A stretch of 15,339 nucleotides of DNA from CAYGUK01 sp964352985 (GTDB lineage: Bacteria > Pseudomonadota > Gammaproteobacteria > JAHCLG01): assembly GCA_964352985.1 (NCBI GenBank), contig CAYGUK010000096.1, positions 1 to 15,339 of the forward strand, given 5' to 3'. The notes beneath the pieces were generated by a model. That model did not search any database. It had not been told where the DNA came from and saw only the letters and a program-made list of their open reading frames with translations. The position numbers were made by a program, and so were the translations under genes. Positions 1 through 6,280 of this stretch are shown piece after piece (positions within the stretch are counted from its first letter, which is position 1; each line of letters starts with the position of its first letter).

Positions 1-1
1 C

Positions 2-148
2 GAACAAAAACAACAAAACCCCCAACAGAAGCAAGAAAAATTACAAGACATCTTAACCAACGACTCGAAATTACAACAAGTTATAAATAGTGTTGATGGT
101 AAAATATTGTCAAACTCTATCAATATGTCAGACGAAAAGGTACAATAA
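2..148 (+). CDS. dnaX: DNA polymerase III subunit gamma/tau, C-terminal end (partial)
   Basis: This open frame enters from the left edge and stops at TAA 146-148, giving the last 48 residues of a protein. It starts as a Gln/Lys-rich linker and ends in a short fold of the type LQDILTNDSKLQQVINSVDG, then SINMSDEKVQ. The tail pattern (an Asp followed by a helix, then a GxI strand and a terminal 'SI') resembles the end of the tau C-terminal domain, which binds the polymerase alpha subunit in the replisome. Position supports the call: dnaX directly precedes ybaB and recR in most gammaproteobacteria, and ybaB starts 33 nt downstream. The ATPase core lies outside the window, so identity rests on synteny and this short tail. 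Confidence 0.72.
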   Translation, partial: EQKQQNPQQKQEKLQDILTNDSKLQQVINSVDGKILSNSINMSDEKVQ

Positions 149-181
149 AGGTTTTACATAATTATATCAGAGGTCTAAAAA

Positions 182-535
182 ATGAGTATGAAACCAGAGT
201 TAAAACAATTAATGGAACAAGCTCAAAAAATGCAAAAAAACATGCAAAATGCTCAACAAGAATTAGCTCAATTAACAGTTATCGGACAATCAGGTGGTGG
301 TCTGGTAAAAGTTTACATGTCAGGTCGCCATGAAGCTAAAAAATGTGAGATTGATTACAGTTTAATGGATGACGACAAAGAAGTATTAGAAGATTTAATT
401 GTTGCTGCAATTAACGATGCAAGTAACCAAATTGAGAAAAAGTCACAAGAGAAAATTGTTAACTTAACTTCTGGACTTGAGTTACCTCCTGAATTCCAAG
501 CTCCACCTGAAGGTGGCTCACAAGGCGGCGCTTAA
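182..535 (+). CDS. ybaB: YbaB/EbfC family nucleoid-associated protein
   Basis: A 117-residue protein of the usual YbaB length. Family features visible: an N-terminal Met/Gln-rich helix with the repeating MQKNMQNAQQELAQ pattern (residues about 16-30), the VIGQSGGGLVKV strand-turn (33-44), and an acidic segment 'DDDKEVLEDLIVAAINDA' (63-80) before a helix and a Gly-rich disordered tail. Members form dimers that bind DNA without strong sequence dependence and coat the nucleoid; the gene is usually co-transcribed with dnaX and recR. The ATG at 182 is preceded by AGAGGT (169-174) with 7-nt spacing, better than the ATG at 188 (13-nt spacing). The stop lies 3 nt before the recR start, implying a dnaX-ybaB-recR operon. 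Identification is firm; the exact physiological role of the family is less so. Confidence 0.95.
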   Translation: MSMKPELKQLMEQAQKMQKNMQNAQQELAQLTVIGQSGGGLVKVYMSGRHEAKKCEIDYSLMDDDKEVLEDLIVAAINDASNQIEKKSQEKIVNLTSGLELPPEFQAPPEGGSQGGA

Positions 536-538
536 TCA

Positions 539-1138
539 TTGGCATTTAGTCCACTTATTGAAGAATTCATTCAAGCTTTGCGTTGTCTTCCCGGAGTTGG
601 TCCCAAGACAGCGCAAAGAATGGCTTTCCATCTTTTACAACGTGATCGAGACAATGGTAGATATTTAGCTCGAGTTATCGAAAATGCACTAAACAACATT
701 AAACATTGTAGCCAATGCCGCACGCTCTGCGAATCAAAATTATGTCAAATTTGTGCAAATGAAAAACGTGATTCTCAATTTCTTTGTATTGTAGAATCCC
801 CTGTCGATATGCTCGCAATTGAACAAACTTCAATGTTCAAAGGAAAATATTTCGTTTTATTAGGCCACTTATCACCGCTAGATGGTATTGGTCCTGATGA
901 CATTGGTATTGAGCAATTGAAAATCAGATTAAGTCACGAACACTTTAATGAAATTATTTTAGCAACCAATCCAACAGTCGAAGGCGAAGCCACCGCTCAT
1001 TATTTAACAAGTCTCATCAAACCTTTTTCTATTAAAGTCACTCGCATTGCACATGGTGTCCCAATCGGGGGGGAATTAGAATATATCGATGGTAATACTT
1101 TATCTCGCGCCCTCACTTCACGTGAAGTAATACTTTAA
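539..1138 (+). CDS. recR: Recombination protein RecR
   Basis: A 199-residue protein, the standard RecR length. In order it shows a helix-hairpin-helix (LPGVGPKTAQRMAFHLL, residues 17-33), a four-cysteine zinc finger (C57, C60, C69, C72), a Toprim domain opening with 'CIVESPVDMLAIE' (83-95), and the C-terminal signature HGVPIGGELEYID (172-184). RecR works with RecF and RecO to load RecA at gapped DNA. It begins with TTG, three bases after the ybaB stop; AAGGCGG (522-528) inside the end of ybaB is the likely ribosome binding site, so translation is probably coupled. No ATG start would keep the N-terminal helix. A 14-bp palindrome, ACTTCACGTGAAGT (1115-1128), overlaps the 3' end of the gene but lacks a T-tract. 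Confidence 0.97.
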   Translation: MAFSPLIEEFIQALRCLPGVGPKTAQRMAFHLLQRDRDNGRYLARVIENALNNIKHCSQCRTLCESKLCQICANEKRDSQFLCIVESPVDMLAIEQTSMFKGKYFVLLGHLSPLDGIGPDDIGIEQLKIRLSHEHFNEIILATNPTVEGEATAHYLTSLIKPFSIKVTRIAHGVPIGGELEYIDGNTLSRALTSREVIL

Positions 1139-1185
1139 GTTTTAAGCTTAATCACCTGAACCATGACTTGAAGAGTCCACAAAAC

Positions 1186-1212
1186 TTGCAATTATCATGT
1201 GCCTGCTATACT
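1186..1212 (+). promoter_or_regulatory. Extended -10 promoter for the small secreted protein gene
   Basis: TGC-TATACT at 1204-1212 is an extended -10 element, with a poorer -35 candidate TTGCAA at 1186-1191 (15-nt spacer). Transcription would start near 1219. That leaves the upstream in-frame ATG at 1197 outside the mRNA and favours the ATG at 1245. Confidence 0.45.
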
Positions 1213-1244
1213 TAAGTACAAATATATGGAAAGAGGCAGCAATT

Positions 1245-1604
1245 ATGTGGTGTCGTATTTTGATGTTTAGTATTGTTATAACATGGATAGTGCCCGCGCT
1301 TGGCTTCTTCCCAAACTATCCGAAATTTCCCGTTAAAATTTCAACTCAAGGTTGTGATCCAAGATATACTAAACATTGTAACGGAGCCTATGCAAAAGTT
1401 AATTTTACGGGAGGCCGATTTTCACACCGCTTTATTGCAGATCAATATGGAATTGTCTATCTTCCTTACGAAATGCATGGGTGGCGTATGAATGTTGATT
1501 TACTCAATGCTAGGAATAAACAATCAGTCCAGCGCTGTTATCGAAACACTTATGTTTGGCAAAAAATGACGATACGATTACGTTGCTACAATCCTAATTT
1601 TTGA
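1245..1604 (+). CDS. Small secreted cysteine-containing protein, unknown family
   Basis: I do not recognise the family. Read from ATG 1245 it encodes 119 residues. Residues 1-20 form a Sec signal peptide with a hydrophobic core and an A-x-G site (ALG before FFPN). The mature protein of about 99 residues is aromatic and basic, with four cysteines (C37, C45, C98, C114), an even number that suggests two disulfides in the periplasm or outside the cell. The centre (residues 52-85) alternates hydrophobic and polar residues like beta strands. AGAGGC (1232-1237) is the ribosome binding site. The in-frame ATG at 1197 lies upstream of the apparent promoter at 1186-1212, so it is rejected. It has its own promoter and sits between recR and a convergent gene. 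It ends in TGA, confirming TGA as a stop here. Coding status is likely; function is unknown. Confidence 0.72.
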   Translation: MWCRILMFSIVITWIVPALGFFPNYPKFPVKISTQGCDPRYTKHCNGAYAKVNFTGGRFSHRFIADQYGIVYLPYEMHGWRMNVDLLNARNKQSVQRCYRNTYVWQKMTIRLRCYNPNF

Positions 1605-1640
1605 TCATTTAAATTTAATTTAATTCAAGGCTTGCACTGG

Positions 1641-1656
1641 CCAATAAATTTATTGG
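1641..1656. terminator. Perfect AT-rich palindrome between convergent genes
   Basis: CCAATAAATTTATTGG is a perfect 16-base inverted repeat lying between the stop of the secreted-protein gene (1604) and the stop of the convergent gamma-glutamyltransferase gene (1658). Its placement suits a bidirectional transcription end. The stem is mostly A-T and no clear T-tract follows on either strand, so it would be a weak intrinsic terminator at best; a protein-binding site or chance is possible. Confidence 0.3.
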
Positions 1657-1657
1657 A

Positions 1658-3241
1658 CTAATACCCCAGGGTTAAGCCATCACGACGAGGATCACTCGCA
1701 CCGATATAAGAATCATTGATCCGAATAATCAATTGCGCACCACCAAAACTAAATTGCGGTTTTGATCTTACGACATGTCCCCTATTTTCCAAACCTGCAA
1801 TAATTGTTTCATCAAACCCTTGTTCAACATCAACATTACCATCAGGTTGTAAAAACCATCTCGGCATATCAAGCGCAGATTGTGGATTTAGTTGTAAATT
1901 TAATATAGCAAGTAAAATCTGCAATTGTCCCTGAGGTTGAAATGGCCCACCGACAACACCAAAACTCATAAATGGTTTATTATCTTTCATTACAAATCCC
2001 GGCATAATGGTATGGTAAGGATATTTTCCAGCTTGTAATGAATTTGGATGATCCGATCGCAAATTAAAACACGCACCACGATTATTCATAGTGATCCCAG
2101 TTTCCGGAATTAAAATACCTGATCCAAACCCCATAAAATTAGATTGAATCAATGACACCATCATACCATTTTCATCACCGACACTGAGATAAACAGTACC
2201 AAAATCTGCAAGAGGATGTTCACTAATACCACTCGTTTTATTATGTTGAATCTTATTGGCAAGTGATCGTAAAAATTCTGATTGGAGTAGATTTTCCGAA
2301 GGAACCGTCATAAATTGAGGATCACCCAAATGTGTTGCGGCCACTTGTAATGCTAAACGCATCGCTTCAATTTGATAATGATAATAATCGACATTTTTTT
2401 GCATTAATAGTGAATGATCACAATGCTGTAAAATACCAGCGGCAATTAATGTCACCAATCCTTGGCCGTTAGGTTGGCACTCGCATAAAGTGTAATCAAG
2501 ATAATTGACTGTTATTGCTTGTTGAATTAAAGCTTTATGAGATGTGAAATCTTCAGCGCAAAGCATAACATTTTCTGTTTTTGCATGCTTAATTATTTTT
2601 TCAGTCAACTCTCCTTGATAAAAAGCCTTGGTATCAGTTTCAGCAATCAGTTGGAGCGTATTTGCTAAATCGGCATGTTGAAAAATATCACCAGGCTTAG
2701 GAAAGTTTGAATGTGGAAAAAAATAACGACAAAATTCAGGGTACTGCTGATAAGCTTGCTTTGCCCTTTGCCATTGCTCGGCCACCACAGGTGTCACTGC
2801 ATAACCGGTTTGAGCATAATGAATAGCAGGTTCGAATAACTCCGCGAAAGGTAAACGTCCAAAACGTTGAGATAAGCTTAACCACGCATTTACCTGACCA
2901 GGAATTGTCACCGCCAACCAACCATGAATTGGCATTTTTTTAAAAGAAGAATACGCCGCCAAATTTAAATCTTGGGGTGAAGGACCAGAACCATTAATTG
3001 CAGTTAATTCACCCTCTTGATAAACCAAAGCAAAACAATCGCCCCCCACCCCATTATTAGTGGGTTCAACCACTGTCAAACAAATCGCTGCAGCAATAGC
3101 AGCATCCACTGCATTTCCCCCTCTTGCTATGCGACTTATTCCCGCCATCGCGGCAAGTGGTTGAGATGTAGCAATAATATTATTTGAAAACACGGGGCTA
3201 CGCCGAGATGAATACGAGTCATGCCAATTAAACTTCATCAT
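1658..3241 (-). CDS. Gamma-glutamyltransferase family protein, cytoplasmic (YwrD-like)
   Basis: A 527-residue Ntn-hydrolase of the gamma-glutamyltranspeptidase family, whose members cut themselves and use the freed Thr to hydrolyse or transfer gamma-glutamyl or related acyl groups. Visible motifs: GGNAVDAAIAAAICL (41-55), 'EPTNNGVGGDCFALVY' (59-74), the processing/catalytic Thr in ADFGTVYLSVGDENG (T349), 'SNFMGFGSGILIPETGITMNNRG' (367-389), the GGPFQPQGQ loop (431-439) and the C-terminal ASDPRRDG (515-522). Expected chains are about 348 and 179 residues. There is no signal peptide, unlike periplasmic E. coli Ggt, and the GGPFQPQGQ loop is closer to the YwrD-like branch, so glutathione may not be the substrate. 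Two ATGs are adjacent at the start; AAGGTG sits closer to ideal spacing for the second (3238). It is transcribed divergently from the next operon. Confidence 0.88.
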   Translation of the reverse strand: MMKFNWHDSYSSRRSPVFSNNIIATSQPLAAMAGISRIARGGNAVDAAIAAAICLTVVEPTNNGVGGDCFALVYQEGELTAINGSGPSPQDLNLAAYSSFKKMPIHGWLAVTIPGQVNAWLSLSQRFGRLPFAELFEPAIHYAQTGYAVTPVVAEQWQRAKQAYQQYPEFCRYFFPHSNFPKPGDIFQHADLANTLQLIAETDTKAFYQGELTEKIIKHAKTENVMLCAEDFTSHKALIQQAITVNYLDYTLCECQPNGQGLVTLIAAGILQHCDHSLLMQKNVDYYHYQIEAMRLALQVAATHLGDPQFMTVPSENLLQSEFLRSLANKIQHNKTSGISEHPLADFGTVYLSVGDENGMMVSLIQSNFMGFGSGILIPETGITMNNRGACFNLRSDHPNSLQAGKYPYHTIMPGFVMKDNKPFMSFGVVGGPFQPQGQLQILLAILNLQLNPQSALDMPRWFLQPDGNVDVEQGFDETIIAGLENRGHVVRSKPQFSFGGAQLIIRINDSYIGASDPRRDGLTLGY

Positions 3242-3279
3242 AACACCTTTTCATATGTAGTTCGTAGAATGCGAGTAAT

Positions 3280-3307
3280 TGTATAATGAGACTGAAGTGT
3301 GTCACAA
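3280..3307 (-). promoter_or_regulatory. Promoter for the gamma-glutamyltransferase gene
   Basis: On the minus strand TTGTGA (3307-3302) and TATACA (3285-3280) are separated by 16 nt, a fair sigma-70 promoter about 40 nt upstream of the gene. It partly overlaps the region where the divergent + promoter would bind polymerase. Confidence 0.42.
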
Positions 3308-3320
3308 ATTTAAATCTATT

Positions 3321-3329
3321 TGGTATAAT
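3321..3329 (+). promoter_or_regulatory. Extended -10 promoter of the three-gene operon
   Basis: TGG-TATAAT (3321-3329) is a consensus -10 with the TGn extension; no good -35 is seen (GTCACA at 3301-3306). It would start transcription near 3335, leaving a leader of about 40 nt before the ATG at 3376, which has AAGGA at 3364-3368 as ribosome binding site. Confidence 0.5.
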
Positions 3330-3375
3330 GTGTTAAACCGAAACAAATTGTCACGCTACAAAAAAGGACATACAT

Positions 3376-4770
3376 ATGGTTTCTCTAATAACGAGCTTTA
3401 TCCCATGGATGATATTCTTTTTATTTGCCTCACCTAATTATTTAGAAACAGGAATTGTGATAGCGTTAATCAGTTTTTTTGTTTTTAATATTAAAGGATT
3501 GCTTAAGCGACGAATCATTGATTGGACATCTTGTCTTTTCTTCATAGGGAGCCTTGTAATTTATGCCATTATTAAATGGCAATCCTACGATAAATACGCC
3601 TTATTAATTGGTAATGTGATTTTACTTTTAGTGATGTTTGTAACTTACCTTATCAATCACCCCTTCACTGAACAATATTTAAAAGAGATAACACCGCAAA
3701 TAGAATGGCACACGAAAGTTTTTAAAAAAATAAATCGTCAATTAACTTTAATTTGGATTTTATTAACTGCATTAAATTTCTTATTAACGTTTATTGCAGT
3801 GGTAATCCATAAACACAGTGCTTTTCTCGATACATTTTTACATGTTTTATTGATTATTATCGCACTTTCGCTTAGCCACACTTTTCCCACGTGGTATCGC
3901 CGCAAAATTTTACAACAAGGAGGCGTTGCTCAATTAGAACATATCAGTGAAATTAATGTTTTAAAAACTGAACAATATCAAGTTGCTTACCGAACAATAG
4001 GCCAAGGTTCTCCGATGGTATTATTGATGGCATCTAACATGACCATGCATAATTGGGAACCTGTCTTTATTGAAGAATTAGCTAAAAAACATCAAGTCTA
4101 TTTATTTGAATATCCTGGAATCGGCGCATCAAATTCACTACAAAATCTAGATATTAATTCACTCTCTGATTTTTGTTTTGCGTTTTTAAAAGGGTTAAAT
4201 TTATCTTCAGTCTCTATATTAGGATACGGATTGGGTGGTTGGCTTGCACAAAAACTCGCAATAAATCATCATGACATTATTAAAAATTTAATTTTAATCA
4301 ATTCTGATTTTGGATCACAAGAAGCAGTTTGGCCTGAAGATACCGTTTTTGAAACTCTCGCAACGGTTAATACGATGGCGACTGAAGCACAAGCGAAATC
4401 TCTCTTATCAATTCTGTTACCCCAAACTGAGCTAGCAAGTGTTGGCCCCAAAATTGAAAAAATATATCAATCTTCACAATTTGAAGCACCACTCACTAAT
4501 ACTGTTATTAAAAATGAAAGCGAACTTGCAAGACAATGGTATTGTGGGGAAGGTAGTGTTAATCAAATACAAGATTTAAAGCAACCCACGTTAATTATTT
4601 CTGGTGAAAAAAATAAAATATCACCCCATCAAAATGCTCTTTCGCTACAAGCTAAAATCCCACATAGTGAGCTCGTCACATTTCCGGATGGAGGCTTTGG
4701 CTTAATTTATCAACATCCTTTACAATTGGCAGAAACAATTAATACTTTTTTAGCAAAACAAAATGTTTAA
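3376..4770 (+). CDS. Membrane-anchored alpha/beta-hydrolase-fold protein lacking the catalytic triad
   Basis: A 464-residue two-part protein. Residues 1-170 are hydrophobic with about six membrane segments (about 4-20, 24-40, 52-66, 74-93, 123-143, 150-168). Residues 195-464 form an alpha/beta-hydrolase domain: strand 'SPMVLLMASNMTMHNWEP' (212-229), the 'VYLFEYPGIGAS' turn (241-252), the nucleophile elbow ILGYGLGGWLAQ (281-292), strand 'QPTLIISGEKNKISP' (403-417) and the final loop FPDGGFGLIYQHP (436-448). In active members the elbow is GxSxG, the strand-7 acid is Asp and the final loop holds a His. Here the aligned residues are G285, N413 and F441, so all three catalytic positions are replaced while the fold motifs remain. 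I infer a pseudoenzyme with a binding, signalling or scaffolding role at the inner membrane. The frame is intact with a good ribosome binding site (AAGGA, 3364-3368). It overlaps the next gene by 8 nt. Confidence 0.85.
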   Translation: MVSLITSFIPWMIFFLFASPNYLETGIVIALISFFVFNIKGLLKRRIIDWTSCLFFIGSLVIYAIIKWQSYDKYALLIGNVILLLVMFVTYLINHPFTEQYLKEITPQIEWHTKVFKKINRQLTLIWILLTALNFLLTFIAVVIHKHSAFLDTFLHVLLIIIALSLSHTFPTWYRRKILQQGGVAQLEHISEINVLKTEQYQVAYRTIGQGSPMVLLMASNMTMHNWEPVFIEELAKKHQVYLFEYPGIGASNSLQNLDINSLSDFCFAFLKGLNLSSVSILGYGLGGWLAQKLAINHHDIIKNLILINSDFGSQEAVWPEDTVFETLATVNTMATEAQAKSLLSILLPQTELASVGPKIEKIYQSSQFEAPLTNTVIKNESELARQWYCGEGSVNQIQDLKQPTLIISGEKNKISPHQNALSLQAKIPHSELVTFPDGGFGLIYQHPLQLAETINTFLAKQNV

Positions 4771-5485
4771 ACAATCACAGAACTCACACTCATGGCCACC
4801 ACCCTTTACAATAAAAAAAAGTAAACGGGCAAAAAATATTATTTTAAAAATTTGTCCCGTTAACGGATTAATGATTACCACACCTTGGTGGTGTCAAGAT
4901 AATATTAATCAAATCATTAATGATAAAAGAGAATGGATAGAAAAAGAGTTATCCAAAATTAAGCATCTGTCGGAAAATGATGAATTCCCTCCTCAATATC
5001 TAAGCTTTTTAGGGGAAACTCAAAATTGGCAACTCAGCTATATCCCACAAACAAGACAACAAATTAAAATTAGACAACTATCACCTCAACATTTAAGTAT
5101 TTATGGTAATCTTGATGAAGAAAAAAAATTAAAAGCTCAATTCAAAAAATGGATAATTAATCACGCTAAAACAATATTAACAGCAAAAACATTAATAATG
5201 AGTAAAAAAACTAAACTCCCTTTTTCCAAAGTTGTGATCAGGCAACAAAAAACACAATGGGGAAGCTGTTCAAGTACTAAGGTTATTCATTTAAATTATC
5301 ATTTACTTTTTTTACCAGTTGAATTAATCGAGTATGTTATCATTCATGAGCTTTCCCACACACAATATCTCAATCACTCATCACAATTTTGGCAATTAGT
5401 GAAATATCATTGTCCCCATTATCAAATGTTACGCAATCTATTAAAAAATGCGCTACAATACATCCCAAGATGGTTAATGACTTAA
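4763..5485 (+). CDS. YgjP/DUF45-type zinc metallopeptidase
   Basis: A 240-residue member of the YgjP-like metallopeptidase family (also called DUF45, related to WSS1/SprT-type proteases). The N-terminal strand pattern KKSKRAKNIILKI (18-30) is family-typical. Later come the QWGSCSSTKVIHLNYHL segment (165-181), the zinc site HELSH (195-199; H195, E196, H199) and the NHSSQFW motif (204-210), where H205 is the likely third zinc ligand. All the expected catalytic residues are present. Biological substrates of the bacterial family are poorly known. It starts inside the last 8 nt of the preceding gene (ATGTTTAA) with no clear Shine-Dalgarno sequence, so translation is probably coupled. It ends 11 nt before the dehydrogenase start, making it the middle gene of a tight operon. 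Confidence 0.9.
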   Translation: MFKQSQNSHSWPPPFTIKKSKRAKNIILKICPVNGLMITTPWWCQDNINQIINDKREWIEKELSKIKHLSENDEFPPQYLSFLGETQNWQLSYIPQTRQQIKIRQLSPQHLSIYGNLDEEKKLKAQFKKWIINHAKTILTAKTLIMSKKTKLPFSKVVIRQQKTQWGSCSSTKVIHLNYHLLFLPVELIEYVIIHELSHTQYLNHSSQFWQLVKYHCPHYQMLRNLLKNALQYIPRWLMT

Positions 5486-5496
5486 AGAGATATTTA

Positions 5497-6279
5497 ATGG
5501 ACAATTCAAAAACTGTTTTAATTACAGGTGCATCCAGTGGGATCGGGGAACAATTTGCTCACGTTTTTGCAAAACATAACTTCAATTTAGTGTTAGTCGC
5601 AAGAACAGAAAGCAAATTAAACTCTCTAGCAGAGCAATTAAAAACTCATTACTCAATTGCCGTTACCATTATCCCTGTCGATTTAAGTCAAGAACACGCT
5701 GCTCGTGAAATTGTTGCTAAAACTGATCAATTAAAAATCACGATTGATATCTTGGTCAATAATGCGGGCTTTGGTACCAATGGAAAATTTGCAAATATAG
5801 ATTGCCAATCATCGCTTGATTTGATTAAAGTTAACATTTCAGCCTTAACAGAATTATGTCGTTTATATTTAGACAAAATGATTGCTCGTAATCAAGGCAA
5901 AATATTAAACGTTGCATCTACTGCTGCGTTTCAAGCAGGGCCTCACATGGCAGTGTATTGTGCCAGTAAAGCTTTTGTTTTATCTTTTTCAGAGGCGATT
6001 GCTCACGAAGTCAAAGATCATAATATTAATGTTACCGTATTATGCCCAGGCGTGACAAAAACCAACTTTTTTGAGCGCGCAAACATGCATCACACGAAGT
6101 TAGTCAACAACAAATTTACACTGATGACCGCAGAAAAAGTTGCAGAAATTGGTTATCGAGATTTAATGCGAGGTAAAAGAATTTCGATTAGTGGCTTATA
6201 TAATAAAATGCTAGCATTCTCTACTCGTTTAGCACCAAGACGATTAACAACTATTATCGCAAATAAATTAATGAAATAA
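5497..6279 (+). CDS. Short-chain dehydrogenase/reductase (SDR, DltE-like)
   Basis: A 260-residue classical SDR that oxidises or reduces an unknown substrate with NAD(P). Motifs numbered from ATG 5497: cofactor glycine motif TGASSGIG (10-17), R36 after the second strand (VLVAR, suggesting NADP), VDLS (61-64), NNAG (88-91), catalytic Asn in VNIS (N113), catalytic Ser in VASTAAF (S141) and YCASK (Y154, K158). The pattern resembles COG0300/DltE-type dehydrogenases; the substrate cannot be deduced. The frame is open from 5389, but the ATG at 5497 is chosen: it has AAAGAGA (5484-5490) with 6-nt spacing, lies just past the previous stop, and puts the Rossmann fold at the N-terminus as is usual. It is the last gene of the three-gene operon and ends one base before the stop of the convergent transporter gene. 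Confidence 0.92.
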   Translation: MDNSKTVLITGASSGIGEQFAHVFAKHNFNLVLVARTESKLNSLAEQLKTHYSIAVTIIPVDLSQEHAAREIVAKTDQLKITIDILVNNAGFGTNGKFANIDCQSSLDLIKVNISALTELCRLYLDKMIARNQGKILNVASTAAFQAGPHMAVYCASKAFVLSFSEAIAHEVKDHNINVTVLCPGVTKTNFFERANMHHTKLVNNKFTLMTAEKVAEIGYRDLMRGKRISISGLYNKMLAFSTRLAPRRLTTIIANKLMK

Positions 6280-6280
6280 A

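Noticed and set aside
1115..1128. Perfect palindrome ACTTCACGTGAAGT as a recR terminator or operator
   Set aside because: It lies within the recR coding end, encodes conserved C-terminal residues and has no T-tract after it; no evidence of function.
5389..5496. N-terminal extension of the short-chain dehydrogenase from ATG 5389
   Set aside because: It would overlap the metallopeptidase gene by nearly 100 nt and add residues before the Rossmann fold; ATG 5497 has a proper ribosome binding site.
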